Shown here: positions 35,339 to 48,819 of the stretch, one piece after another | Layout of the letters: every line of letters starts with the position of its first letter | How positions within the stretch are numbered: position 1 is the stretch's first letter | NCBI GenBank assembly: GCA_033439265.1 | Contig: JAVTVX010000001.1 | Coordinates: 17,812,608-17,876,607, forward strand | Direction: 5' to 3' | Length of the DNA: 64,000 bases | Source: Dillenia suffruticosa | Taxonomy: Eukaryota > Streptophyta > Magnoliopsida > Dilleniales > Dilleniaceae | Translations under genes and position numbers: made by a program | Notes under the pieces: model-generated | What the model was told of the DNA's origin: nothing | Databases searched by the model: none | Seen by the model: the letters and a program-made list of their open reading frames with translations, nothing else

Positions 35339-38300
35339 TCAAGCAGGCAAAGCTTTTCGACCATAGCATAACTCCATCACAAAGTCCTTTGCTGTGCCGC
35401 CTGGTGGCGCTTCAATGCTGCTGGATGCTGGAATGGCATCTGACCATACCTCTACTAGTTTGGAGAGTTGTAGAGACGACATCACGGGGCAACCACACAG
35501 TGTGATCTCCACCTAAAATATAATTTTTTTTTTTCAAAAAAATGATTAATATCGAAATAAAGGTAGGCAAGAATATCTTGGAACAATTGTTGTTATAATT
35601 GAGAAGATCAAAGATGATATTACCTCAGCCTCGCTGGTCAGATCAAGTTTCTTCATGATGTATCTTTTGATGTATGAAACTGGCAAATTACCATCCCTAC
35701 AAAAAGGAAATCAGAGGAAAACAAAAAGTGATAAGGAAAGAGCATGTCATAATGGATGATTATTTGGCATTGCACTTGATAAATTTTGATTAGTTTAAGA
35801 AGAAATGTTCAGAACATCTCTGAAGTTGTCAGATCATCCTTCATCGTTGAACTCTCATGGAACATAAACCACCAAAAGAACTTATTTGCATGAGTAAAGT
35901 CAAAATTTTATCAAGTAACCAGAAAAAGAAACAATAGTTTTATCCCTTGGAGTAGCTCCCATGTGCAAAGAACAGAACCAACAATAAGAATGTCAATTAA
36001 AAGCCCATGAGCCTAGAAAGAACCAGAATATTGATTTGCAAGGTGGTAATCATCAATTTGAGGTAGCTGCAATTGTCAAATAAGACCAAGGCAACAGTGG
36101 ATAAGTTTTCAATAAGATGACTAGTAACACAAAGCTTGTCTGCCTCTCCTAAATCCCAAAGCTTTATGATTCTTGACATTTTCATTCCAGTTCAACTCAA
36201 ACTGGACCATTTGAATCAAATATAAAAGATTCTCTGTACGAAGACTTTGAGCCTAGAACTATAATTTCTAACCTCATACAGAACTCCGAAGAAAGAAGCA
36301 CATCAAACAAATTCCACCCTCTATCCCTTTGAATTCCCCAATCCAAGAGACATTAAAGAGGGACTAGAAGATAAATCAGCATTTGGAGAGTGTCTATATG
36401 TGTATCGGATTCTAGAATAGAGGATTAGGAGGTGCAGTACTTTGAATTGTGTATGTCCATGTTAGGTATATGTAAAAGTAATTGCAGTACTTTTTGAAGT
36501 GTGTCTATATATTGGGGTTGTTTTGTAGAGAGGAGTCATTCCTAGAAGTGTCAATATAATATAGCTTCTCAACTCTCTTTTTTCTCTCTTTCTTTCATTT
36601 TCTTTTACTGCTATTATCTCTGCTGCAAAAGAATGGAAAGGTTCAATAGTAATTGCCATTAGAAATCAAGTAACATGCAAAGACAGAAACAGAGACCTAC
36701 TCAATTTCTCTAAAAACCAGCAACATAACAAAGTATGCATAGCACGAGCATAGCATGGAAACGTGCAATTTATGACTGTTAAATGGTGAAAAAGGCAAAG
36801 TGAAAAACATGGTCTGATTATGAGATTTTTAGACTTCAACAACAAAGATAAGCAAGACATGACATGAGTTATAAGAGAATGTGGAGCTTGAAGAACTCAC
36901 TTAACCCTTAAGTAGCATGAAGATATCTGTGGTAAGGGTGCATCTCCTTCCCTACAACAATTAATCAACACAATCAGAGAATCAAACACACACAATAAAA
37001 GCTATTACAATAATTAGATCACGTCTTCCAAGAAAGGGGTAGTTGGTACTTACTGGGTATCAGAAGCAACTAAAGAGAACCACACAGGGCTAAATTTTCT
37101 GCTTGATCTTGGGTCCATAGCCTCAATCAAAGTCTCTGCTGGGACAACAAAATTCTCAGAAGTAGCTGCTTTTCTCCATCGGGAACCTTTCAACTTTCTC
37201 AGTATTTTAGCATTGGGAGATGCAAAAGCAGAGCCATTCTCCTCATCGTGGACCTCTGAGGGGTGCAGCCATCCCTTACCTTTTGGTTCAGTCTCCTTAG
37301 TGTCTCTAGTTGACAGTGGTGCAGATTTGAATTTTCGGGTTTGTAAATCTAATTTGCTAGGCTTGGAGTTACTGGCAGCATCTACTAGGTGGGCTAAAGG
37401 CCTCCACAGATCAACTTGCTTCTTGTATTGCCCTTCATCATTAATATTTTCTTTCTTGGGACTAAGCATGTGTTCCTTAAGTTTTCCATTGGATGGTTTA
37501 GCAGAATCTTCCACAACTTTATTCGGCAAACGTTGCTTGGATGGTTCTCCAGCAGATGAATTCTGCAGGATCATAATGGAGAAGGCATGAGTATATCAAA
37601 GCACATCTGCACAAAGAAATCATAGATTAAGGATTGCTCCTCCAAGTTGAAGAGGTTGCTTTCATAATTTCTTACCTTCCTTCTCTTTTGTGTAGCTCTG
37701 CGTACCGGCTCAAGTAAGCTTTTAGTCTCAGAATTATCTTCAGTCTTCAAGCTTCCCTCAGGATATTGTTCATCTTTCTTCCCGTTCCTCTCATGACAAT
37801 CTTCAACTTTCTTCGCATTCCTAGGCCTGTGACAATATTCTTCGACTTTCTTCACGTTCTCCTCCTCTGACGAAGCAGGATCTCGCTCAGTATACACCTT
37901 TCTAGCAATAGTGCTTCGTCTTCGTCTCCCTCTACCCGTCTGGGCTGATACTCTTGGTGTGCTGACTACCAATGAGGAAAGTGATCTCTCTTTTCTTCTA
38001 GGAGGCAGTGGCTCAGATGGAACTGAATCTGGTTGAACAATCTCAGGTTCTTTGGTACTAATTTTAGCTTGACCAAAGATTTTGGATAATATGTCATTCC
38101 AGGCATGGTCCGGCCTGGATATCAGCAAAACATAAAGTTTTCATGAATTGGCAATTATTCCTGGTAAAATGTCCAAATATCTCTTAACTTTAGCATAAAA
38201 ATAATATGAAATTATTCTTTTTTAAAATGATAGGGGAAGCCCGGAAGTGGTACCATCATATTGCTTTAATCAAAACTTCTTGAAAGGATCTGAAACTTCA

Positions 38301-40417
38301 AACTATGTGACCAATGTATTCCTTAGTTAAAATTGACAAGACTAAGCATGGGAAGGGTCTGCTTAAAAGTTAATCCAAATTGAAAGGGAAAAACAAAAGA
38401 AAAAAAAAAAAAAAACGTTGCAAAGAGGTAATGATTTAAGAGAAAAGCCTTATACTGATAACAGACTCCTGGTTAATGCAAACCGAAGGGAGTGTTGAGA
38501 CAAAATTTTCAAGGACCCCGATAAAATTTGACAAAAGCATCAAGAAAGTCATAGCTCTCTCTAGAAACTCAACAGGTTAGAACAGATTTTACATTACAGT
38601 GTTGTGCAGCCAAAAATCAAGGAGCCTATTTCACCATCCGGAGAACAAGAAAGTGGAATCACAGCTCAAGGTGGAAAGGAAAAGAGAAAAGGAAAAGCCT
38701 AGATAATCATTAGCTGAAGAACAAATGAATGATAAATCAGAACTATGCCAGATATCTTCCAGAGAATATCAAACACAAGAGTAGCGCCTTGAAGCCTTGA
38801 GCACTGGTTTGTTTACACAGAACATCAAGAAACCGCTTTGTTTCTTAATTGAGGTGTCTCAAGGATAGTCAAATGATGCAATACAATGTTGTATATCTCC
38901 AAAACAGTAAATTATCCCAACTATGCCAATTGGAGCTCTCTCACATGCATACCCCTTCTTTTTTTAAGGACCAAGAAGAGGCCAGTAGTGAAGGTCACGG
39001 ATCATACCATCTAGACAAATTCAGAATCAGATATATCATGCACATACTCTGCACTATCATATACATTATTTTGATTTTGCAATATGCATGCACCACAAAT
39101 ACTTTAAGGAGAACGAGAATAGCAGATACCTCAGTTTGTCCAGCGGAGAGGTACCCAAGTCAGTATCACATAGTGGACAGTAATTCAACTCCTCTTCTGT
39201 TATCTTGTCATATATGCACTTCTTGCAAACTGTTTACAGCTTTCATTAAAATTCTTATTAGCATTTAGTCTATGAAGTACATTAGTCCTAAATAAACATA
39301 AAGCATGCAACATTAGCATCCAAATGAATTTTAAGTCCTCCAAAGCAAATCTCAAGCTCAGAAAAAATAGTGACACCTATGAATAGAAGTTCATATTTTT
39401 CGAATATAAAGAGGGAAATACAGCAAAATGGTGAATACATTGAAAATTTTCCTTAAACCACACAACTTGTTGTAGAAAGAAATAAATATGAGAGTTCAAA
39501 GAACACAGTTATAGGAAGAAAATGCCATAAAACTCTCCATGCACAGAAACTAAATCAATTAACATTCTCTAGCCAAAAATGGAACAAAACGCTTAATTAA
39601 CTCATATTCATCTCATACAAAGAGATTGCCTTTCCTTGATATCATCCATGACACTGAACAATTCGGCACCATCACCGTGCAAAACTATCAAATTTCAATT
39701 ATTATTATTATTATTATTATTTAACTTGTTGATTACTAAACCATAAATAAAATCAAACAAGACTCCAAACCCAAGTCAACAAAAAAAAATAATAAATGAA
39801 TAATTTAATAAAGGAGAGAAATAATCTCGTCATCATCCAAATTCACTTTGTTGAAGCTTTGATTTTCAATTAAAATATTAAAAAAAAAAAAGCACAACCA
39901 AGATGATGAACAAGAAAAAGAAAAAATAAGAAAAAAAAAAAAAGAACTAGCCAGATGAAAATACCGAAAAATGAACTGGAATACATGTCAAAATCAACAT
40001 AAGAACAAATTTGGGTTGAAGAAAAAAAGCGCAAAAATAAGACATACCCAGATCAGAAAATCTAACAAGCAACAAGTATTCCAAGAGATACCCAGATGAA
40101 AAAATCGAACAATAAACAAGAATTCGAATCAAAAGAAACATGGAAGGACTACATTTTGTTAAATGACAAAAGAAAAACAGCAAAAATAAGAACTACCCAG
40201 ATCAAAAAATCGAACAATGAACAAGAAGAAGAGTGAAAAAAAGGAACCAAATTCAACTAAAAAAAGCCGATTGAAAGTGTGTGTGTGAGAGAGAGAGAAA
40301 CTTACAAGTGTGGAGGCATTCAGTGATAGTAGTAGCATCCTTCACAAGCTTATCACAGATACCACATGACATGCATGCCTCAAGCTTCTCTCTCTTCACT
40401 TGAACCACCCGACTCAT
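35339..40417 (-). CDS. RING-type E3 ubiquitin ligase, DRIP-like (DREB2A-interacting protein)
   Basis: Seven exons on the minus strand: 40417-40306, 39229-39130, 38114-37676, 37562-37054, 36951-36901, 35696-35624 and 35512-35339. All introns are GT-AG, phases join throughout, and the product is 485 residues. The C3HC4 RING is at the N-terminus: C18, C21, C34, H36, C39, C42, C55 and C58, with CLHTFCKKCIYDKIT spanning the exon 1/2 junction. The DRIP family motif KERSLSSLVVSTPRVS follows in exon 3, then basic, low-complexity linkers. The C-terminal ubiquitin-like RAWUL region (FSPVWFSLVAS, LPQISSCYLRVK, VSYIKRYIMKKLDL, TAKDFVMELCYGRK) is spread over exons 4-7. Arabidopsis DRIP1/2 ubiquitinate the drought factor DREB2A in the nucleus. 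Role here is inferred by family. It belongs to the same broad class as Polycomb RING fingers. Confidence 0.93.
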
Positions 40418-41751
40418 CTTCAAAAACACCAACTTCGGCAAAACCCAAAACACAATTTCACCTTCATTCACGTAACCACGCGGTGCATGTCATCAAAGCA
40501 CAACACCCCGTTTGATTTTCCCTCAACAAAATCGAACGCAAAACTAGAATTTCACGATTCAATCAACAAATACTTCTCTGCTTTCCTCTGCATACATCTA
40601 TTTTTTAATCTATGGAGAGAGAATCTGAATGGGGTTTATTGGAGAGAAGATTTTAGAAGATGGATTTGGATTCTTTTCGTGAAAACCGACGTGGGTTTTC
40701 GTTCGATTCGGGCAATGGGGGCCTTAGTGTGGGTCTTTTATAGTGAGAGAGACAGAGAGAGACATGGTGACGATGATGATCTGTTCAAGGTTCTATTGAG
40801 ACGAGAAATGACACGAAAGAGAGGAAAAGACACAAGCTTTATGTTATAAGCAAATGTAATTGAGAGAGAGAGAGAGAGAGAGGGTCATTATATATGTGTG
40901 CGCGCGTGTATGTAAAATCGCTTGGGCTTCGGTTTTAGCCGGTGCCTGGGGTTAGAATGCGCAGGTGTTATTCTTTTTATTAACCAGCGCACCCTTGGCT
41001 TGCACTTGAGCTGCAACAAAATGTTTTTAGCAAAAAGGGTTATTCATTTCTTTGTTTTTTATTTCTTTTTCTTCCTTTTGGCTAAACAAAAGGCATCTAA
41101 ATTGCATAGAAAAATCATTTGAGCATAAAAAAAATATTTATTTAAATTATGACATACAGAAGAACTTAACAATCATATATAAGCGAAGCTGGCAAAGTTT
41201 CTCGGTAGCTTGCTTCTCGGTGGCTTGCAGGAGCATAAATCCTCTTTTTTTTTTTTTTTTTCTTACTTTTCCTTCTTTAGTAGCTGACTCTCGTAAGCAA
41301 ACAAAGAGATGGTTCACCTCATGCTTAAACCACTCACTAAGCATGCTAAGTCATGGATGAGCAATATTTAGACAACCGTACCTCCCTTAATGACGTAAGG
41401 TTTGCTTTCAAAGAACTGAACCTAAGACATCTCGCTAGAGTAATGGAATACATGGCTCTCCTTACTCTCTTATCAAGAGTAAAGTCTCGAGTTTAAATTT
41501 TATATATAAAAAAAGAATATTAAAAAAATTTTATTTTTTAAAAATTTAATTCAAGTCAAATCGTATTTAATTGGATCAAACGTGATTATTAAATATTAAT
41601 AATTTATATATATATATAAAAATAAGGATGACAAGAGAACATTGTATGTTTCTTAATAACACACAGCCTTTGTATAACGTAATCTGTCCAAGTGAGACAA
41701 GTTCAATTCAAGTTACATGGTCATCAGGCTCTCAGTGTATTAACTCTTAAA

Positions 41752-41782
<31 letters not shown>

Positions 41783-43197
41783 ACTAGCGAGGAGTACAAC
41801 CATTCATTTGATCAAGGAGCAAAGAAAAGTCTTGCTTTTACAACATTTATATGCATGTCCACTGGCACTTTACGGCCCCAAGAGAAGCCACAGCCTCTTG
41901 ACAAGACCACATGAAAATTCTGAAACATGAAAGACAAAGATGCTGCAAGAAGACCTGGAGCAAGGACCGAACAATGGGCCACCGCAGATGAAGTAACCAA
42001 AATATTTGCGAGAAAAAACAGAAAGTAGGGCTCATCCAAGGCAACATCTCTGACAGTAGGAGGTAAATATGCTAATCCTTCGTCCTTCAAATAGGACGAA
42101 AATGGGCCAAAAATGTTTCAAGCATGATATTGATTTTTCCTCCAAAGTTGGGAATCTTGCATGTCTTGAAAAGGTGTAATCTCATTCAGTCTCAGAGCTA
42201 GGTTCCCAACCCACCTACTGATTGAAATTCAGATGAGTTGATTTCACATGAACAAAGCACCTATCATGAGACGATTATCTGAATCAAGGATTATTGTACC
42301 TAAGACCAACCCATCTAGCTAATTATTAGCTACTACAATGATCTGCATGCAGAAACCTTCAATGACTATGCATGGGGGCCGTGAATGCTACTTCCTCCAA
42401 TATTCTGTTGGCACACAAAAAATTTTCCAAAGCCGAAGTTTTAAAAATCTTTAATGGGAAATTATAAAGGAGTATCCTTTGGAAAAATGACTCTTTAGCA
42501 AGATGTTTCGAATTAATTTCCCATGCAAGATCAAATTGATTAATTGTAAGTCAAATTGCTAATACATATAGGTCATTCCAGAAACCTCTTATGTCCTGCA
42601 CCGCAATTTAGTATGTATGTTGTGGAGAATGAGAATCCCTGAATTCTAAGACTTCGTGCTTTAGCATGGAACCTAGATAGCTCCATTTCTTCTTTCTGTT
42701 TGTGTAGGGTAATAGCCCCAAAGGAATCAAACCTTGTAAGATGGAGTTCATAAAATATTAGGAAACTTGAAAGGTGTATAGTTCCTCGCTTGTCCCAACA
42801 TGTAACGAGTATCAAAACAAACTATAGAAACAACAATAGGATAGTCAGTAGATATGCTTTGCTCTAAACGCACAATACTGCACAAGAAAGGGAAGAAAAA
42901 AATAACCTTGACAATGTTGTGTTTGAATTGTTATCCAAAGCACTCACCTAAAATATCTGCAGGCAAGACAGATGAGAATGCAAAACTTATATTCTTGCAA
43001 CCAGAGAGAAAGCATGCAAAAATAAGTATCCCAATCTATGCAAGCATCTACCAAAAATTTAATCTAATATCTTGAATCTCTCATGACATGATGATACACA
43101 TTATAACAATATGACCATATAAGACAGATAAAAGGTTAGTCTAGTGAGCAACGTCTGTAAAAAGCACATTAGAATCAAGTAAATTTGATGGTTTGAC
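40418..43197. other. Intergenic region with GA tract, poly-A tracts and a possible SINE
   Basis: 40861-40882 is a GA microsatellite upstream of the DRIP-like gene. 41754-41779 is a poly-A tract. A 92-residue open frame at 41812-42090 (minus) is not recognised and lacks support. 42100-43197 shows no gene; it lies where the lost 3' half of the MRS2 pseudogene would be expected, but no trace of the GMN motif or membrane segments was found. Confidence 0.5.
41405..41520 (+). mobile_element. Possible tRNA-derived SINE fragment
   Basis: A box-A-like gctagagtaatgga is followed about 60 bp later by a box-B-like agtctcgagtttaaat and then an A-rich tail. This spacing is longer than in a tRNA. No target duplication is clear. 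Weak. Confidence 0.3.
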
Positions 43198-44786
43198 CTT
43201 GGAGGTAAGTTCGTCAAGAGCTGGATAAGTTGCAGTTTCCAATTCTGTTGTATGTGCAGCAAGAAAGCAACAGACGGCTTCCAGGGCTACCTCCAATGCC
43301 CGGTTTCAAATGGTGACTCTGCATCCCAAGTAGAAAACAAGAAAATATAAAAAATGAACAGGAGAAAAAAAAAAAAAAAAAAAAAAAACTTGGATGCTGC
43401 CCGCATGTTCACATGCAAGCCTATTTGCGGAATAATTCAAGTCAAGGTAGTTGTTTTCAAATCAGGCTCCTATTCGCATACCATCGTCTTCGGCTGCTTC
43501 AACATCGTGTTGTCCCTCTTTTCCCATCTTGCTCTTGCCGAGTAGCATTTTCAAGAAGCAATTGCCGTTGAAGTTCCTCAACAACAGGGATAACATTGTC
43601 ATCTAATGGATCTCGAATTTGGACCTATCAAATAAAAAAAGGACGACCGAAAATTTTCAATTTACTAGAGGCAAAAGCAGAACACAACAAGAAGGAAAAA
43701 TGACAATAAACTACAACACCAAATCCACATTATTAAAGCCATCATAAGAGAATCAAGCGTAAGATGGAAACATTAGATGCAGACAACTCTTATGTAGCTT
43801 GGGATATCAGAGCTCTAGTTCCCCAAGTTGCCAAGCATGCATTGTAACTATGGCAATATCACCAACCAGATTCTAACTACATCATGAACTTTAAATACCA
43901 GTCAAATGAACATAATTAATGCAAATTTTTAGCTCCAAAAATATTAAGGGAAAAATATGAAATTAATTCATTTGGACTTCAAAAGGAAACAAAAAAAATT
44001 TGGACTTTTTTGCAACTCAATACAAAGTGATTTATATAATTAAATCTACTTTAAAGATCCAAAATCTCCAGGGAAAAATGGAAAACTATCAAAACTGAAG
44101 CCTACCCTCCATTTCCAGACAAAAACTAAGAGGATACAAAAGTCAAACCAAACCTAATCCTCCCTGGACACCCACATAATTGCAACAAAACCATCAATCT
44201 CAGAGACATCGCCTCCTAAGAAGTCATCTTCGGTTTTCCCTTTTCCTTTATGGGGTACATTTGCTGTCCAATATGGATTATTGAACTCGAGACGTCCTTA
44301 AAGATAAATGGTATTGCTCTAAATCCATCTACACATATTTTTTAAGTAACCTATGTTAAAAGTTTCATCAAATAATTATTGACCATTAAAAATAAGCTGC
44401 GGAATAAATAGACATACCTCCTCTGCAGTAATAATTGCCTTAATTTGCTGCATTCAAAGAACAAAAAGACCAAAAATTAAAATTCACAAAATCCCCACAA
44501 ATTTTTACATAATTAGGTCAAAATTGAGATAGAGAAAAACCCAAATTGTACCTCCAAATTGAGAACAATAGCCGTTCACGACCGAGAATTTTCAAAGGAT
44601 AAGATAATAGAGGATCGACAATACGAAGATCACGGGCGTGAATCTGAACGCGATGGATAATCGCGTACTTGTCGACATCGACTACGGTTTCTTGACCGGA
44701 AGCGTCCATGAAATGGCTGTCTTCTCCTCCTTCTTCAAAGCACCCGCTTGTGGATCTGCAGGCACTATGTATCCGTCTCGCGCCAT
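43198..44786 (-). pseudogene. MRS2-3-like magnesium transporter, truncated and frameshifted
   Basis: Four exons are recognisable: 44786-44552, 44447-44418, 43624-43482 and 43318-43198, with GT-AG borders. They encode the N-terminal part of a CorA/MRS2 protein: [20 protein letters not shown] and [12 protein letters not shown], then KAIITAEE, RDPLDDNVIPVVEELQRQLL and [20 protein letters not shown] with PALDELTSK. Exon 1 has a short deletion after SWTL and one base lost after GRER. Exon 3 has an extra A after DGK, and exon 4 has lost a base after SPFE. All later exons, including the GMN signature and both membrane segments that form the Mg2+ channel, are absent. A poly-A run sits in the last intron. 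The N-terminal sequence fits MRS2-3 better than other paralogues. Confidence 0.9.
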
Positions 44787-46082
44787 CTTCTCCAACCATT
44801 CCAACGAATGAAGAAGATGGGGCTTATAAGAAGAAAGCAGAATTGTTAACTTTTAACACCCCATAATATAATCGTTATACAATAATTTTGAAAGATATTA
44901 AAGTAGAGAGAGAGATTCAAATTATTATGGGTTGACGATATTTTACCTGGTTAAGATAAGACCTTGGAGTTTGGGGAATGCATTAAATTAGGGAATGTTG
45001 ATTGTGATTTAACCGCTAACTTGAAATTGTTTAATTCCTCGTAAACGTAGCCGATGACCATTGTATTGGCTTCCATTGAAGTCTGTTTCTTTCCAGTAAT
45101 AACAACGTAGTACTGGTGGGGTTACAATTACAATACCAAAACCTTGTTCAAGAGTTGAGAGCTTGGACTACGATTTCGGAAGCTCCATGACAGCAATCCT
45201 TAGGAATCTTACATAGGCCGCCCAGCCACAATAGGATACTGGTGTTGGGCTTCTTCCAGTTTTTGCCTTATTGATTCCCACAAACTTTAGTAGGAGAAGA
45301 CTTCACTTTTGATCGACAGGTACTTTATAAAATTTTAGCATAAAAGCGAAAATACAAATAACTAATGACTTTTTGATTGTTGAAATCCCCAAACCCGCTC
45401 CCCTGTCCGCACCCCTGCCCCCTCGTGTATGGTGACTTCCAACTTCGACCATATGGCCTCACGCCCGTCCCACACTATGGAGCAGCACAAACACTGAAGT
45501 ACTATTAGCATCCGTGCAATAGGCACGGTGCCTTTTACCTGTACCTAGTTTCATATTTGATAGGGGAGGAGAGAAATGTTCTGCGTTCAAATCCCAGTTC
45601 AGCCCACAGAAGATACATTGAAGAAACAAAGTCTAAGGAGGTTCGATTTCTAAAAATTACACTAAAAAGTTTTTGATCCTATACATAAAATTTGCTCCAT
45701 GTGCTTACACAGCATTATGATTATGGATAGTGGCAAGATTTTTCATCATATATATACCAAGTATATATTATATGTATGTTTATGTATATAAAATAGTTTC
45801 CAATCTAGGCGAACCTATAGTTTCTATTTTTTGGCCTGACCATAAACGTGCCATCTAGTAAAACACTACTTCATGCAAGAACCATAAGAGGTTGAGGACA
45901 CATCTACTAGCATTTCTCAATTCACTGAATAATTTTGAACTGTCAATTTCTACAAAATAATCAAAAATCGCACCCAAAGAATGGCATGTCAATGTTTAGT
46001 ATGGACATCTGAACGACCCTTTCCTGTGTCACCCTATACGTTAATTTCATTTTGTATGGTTTCGCTATACAAAGGCCCTTTA
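44787..46082. other. Intergenic region; no gene seen
   Basis: Contains a more GC-rich stretch near 45390-45480 and AT-rich tracts near 45740-45800. A box-B-like cgttcaaatcccag occurs near 45583 without other SINE features. Nothing else can be supported. Confidence 0.4.
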
Positions 46083-48753
46083 TCAGCCCTGCACAGCCAA
46101 AGTCTGCAAGAGAGTGAGAAACTTTTCCAAGCTCACATCCTCGGTAAAGATGACATCGGAGTTGTTGTTGTACATGGTGTTGTGAGTGATTGATGGATTC
46201 AACTTAGCAAGAAGGAACCTTGCCTGATTAACGTGCTGGTCACATTTAATAAACACGGGTAGAGGAACTCGCTTAGCTATCAGTTGTTCTGCATCGATCT
46301 CTGGGGCTTCCATCAGCTTTCTCAAATTCTCGTGGTTTGGGTCCTTATCATAGCCAAGCTTCCTCCACTGAGCAATGTCGGATCCATAGTGAATAACCAT
46401 GGGGAAGTATGAATAAGGGCTCACTCGGTGCATAAAGTACTCCCGGCTTAGTGCCGGAGTAAGGGGAGGTATGAATCAAAAAGCAAAATTGTTATGGGGC
46501 GACGGAGCCGGCTTAGTGCCGGCTTAGTGCCATCTAAGAGGACTGGGATTGGGAGGGCCATCAAATGAGTACTGGAAAAGGGTAGGTTGGATCGTGATGA
46601 TGGAATCTGACACCCCCTCTCTGTTCAGCATTATCAGGAGTGCTGTTCAAAACATCAACAAACTGTGATCTCCTTAAATAATACATAAACTGAAGAAAGA
46701 GCGAGAAGTTGGATGCCAAACAAAAGGGAATCTGGATCTTCCTTCACATAATCTCCAAACTTGGAAGCGAAACGGATTAGAATCTTATCCAGCCAACTCC
46801 TGACATATTCACTAATGGCGAGCCTGGCCACGACAGAAGCTGCCGTTTCTTGATCAAACCCAGCAGCAATCTCTGGTGAGTCATTAACAACCAATCTTCT
46901 TGCTGCAGTGATCACCCTTTTCCGTATATCCATGTTCCCATGTCGATACCGTGTGACAAACTGTATGAAGAACACAGCTCCTGGCTGTGGTTTTGGCTCA
47001 TCACTCACTTGAAAAAAAGAAAGCGATGCGTGTTCTGTTAGTGAGGGTTCCCATCTTCCACTTGGTGGTACCACCCTTTTCAATTTCGTATTCACTCACT
47101 GAACCCTTCATTGTTCGAAGGGAGACTAGGGGACCAAGTGCCCCATAGATTTTCACATCCCTTGAGGTCACTACCTCAATGGTCGCATCAAAGTACATCT
47201 TTACATTCCCTTCTTCATCATGATTAAAAATATGGCACAAGCATTTCCTAAATTTATCAGACTCAAATGACTCCCCTAGCATCAAGAATCCACCAGAGTT
47301 CTCAACTGCTTCTCTTAGCTCCGCTACTCCAACTTGATCAAGGGAACAAGCAAATAAATCAAGAACAATTGATGCATCAGACAACCGCTCTGATAACTTC
47401 TTGTAAAAGGTGTAAGACTTGTTATAGTGAGGTGCACGGAGACTATTAATGTCCCTGTGAGTTCTAATGGAAGCACCAAGATCTGCATCTACAACAATAC
47501 CTGGACCTACAGTCGCAGGCCCAGATGTAAAGACCAAGATCCGAGAACCAGTAGTCAGTGTGCATCCCTCCAAAAGTCCAACTGCTGCAGATATTGCTAC
47601 TCCTGTTGACCTCTGAGGGCGATTTCGTGGAGGTGCCTGTCCCGAAGAGAGTATTTCTTCGATTGCTGTAGTTAAGTTGAAGTTTGTTTTGAGACGATTG
47701 CAGCCTTTCCATATTGTTGTTGCTTGGGCTGATTAAGACTATGGAACTGCTGGATCTGAAAGCAAAAATGCATTACAAAAATCTGTCAACAACATCTTAA
47801 ATAAATGAGTATCGATTATCGAAAAATTATTACAATACCACTTTATAGGAAAAGGCAAGAAGCTCTCTCCCCAGTATCTTAAATTTAGTGGTGATTATAT
47901 GATATAATTGTCTAAATAAATCAAATTAAAATTTAATTTTATATAAAATCAAATCAAATACCTAATAAATTATCCAAAATGTAAATAAATGGTTTAATAA
48001 AAATATATATATTTTTTAATCTTAACTTAACAGTGTTGACCCTTAATAAAAAAAAAAAAGGTAATAATGCATCATCTAAATCAAGCAGTTAATTAAAATG
48101 TCCTCACAATGAAATTGAACTTCCAAAAGCAAAAAGCACGTAAAGATATAGCTGATATGCAGAGAGCTCTCGATCTCCGTGAAGTACAACCACCCTGGAA
48201 CACTTGGTACAACCAAGATCATGAACCCTAACCATCGAATCAAAAGTCACCAACCCCACCATCACATTCTCCGGCAACTGCGCTATTATATGCAACAACT
48301 CACTCTTAACTGCCCTAAGCTCCTCCCCGCTCAACCATCCATCCACCAGAAACACAAATGCAGGCCCTGTTCCAGGTCCACAAGACCCTAAATCCAACGG
48401 AACCGATGAATTAGGGTTTCCACTCACTTTCTTCCCCAGAGAATACTCCACCGAGCTGTATGTGGGGAATGGTTCGGCGGTATGTTTGATTCGCTGATTC
48501 CGATGTAGGATTTGGGGAAATGATTTCTGTGGTGGCAAAAGGGGCATCCCCAAACGCAGGACTGGTACCTGACGCAAGCATAAGGGTTTAGAATAGCGTT
48601 ACATTGAGTGCAAATTAAGGGTTCGTACGGGAGAAGGGGAAGTTCGTTGGATTGTGACAACTGACAATGGTGTGCACATGATTGAGAGAGGGATTAGGAT
48701 ATTTGCGCCGTCCAACGTAGACCTTCGATTGCTTCTAGTTCGGCGATATCCAT
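46083..48753 (-). pseudogene. SEC23-like COPII coat protein, broken
   Basis: The minus strand carries all regions of plant SEC23 in order. The start MDIAELEAIEGLRWT (ATG at 48753) is followed by the Zn finger (C-x2-C at CTQC, later C-x2-C at CPFC). Then come [14 protein letters not shown], the trunk ([53 protein letters not shown]), the beta-sandwich ([10 protein letters not shown]), the helical region ([17 protein letters not shown]) and the gelsolin end (FPLP-like [32 protein letters not shown]). SEC23 is the GTPase-activating subunit of the ER-exit coat. Here residues after LRWT are lost and a TAA follows (near 48697). One base is missing in TSTLTTAIEE near 47674, and frames shift again near 46730 and between 46440 and 46650. 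An intron is retained at about 47757-48120. It is a pseudogene of genomic, not processed, origin. Confidence 0.9.
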
Positions 48754-48819
48754 TGTTTGGAGTTTCGAGAGAGGAAAATGGAGAAGAAGAACAACCCTAA
48801 TGTAAGAGGACATGGGGTG

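Noticed and set aside
36400-36660. LTR-like texture in intron 5 of the DRIP gene
   Set aside because: Looks like a short retrotransposon LTR remnant, but no paired end, TG/CA border or target duplication could be fixed.
41812-42090. Minus-strand 92-codon frame in the gap between DRIP and the MRS2 relic
   Set aside because: Hydrophobic but unrecognised, no conserved motif, and not the missing C-terminus of MRS2 (no GMN motif).
45520-45640. Possible SINE around a box-B-like cgttcaaatcccag
   Set aside because: No box A at a sensible distance, no A tail and no flanking direct repeat.
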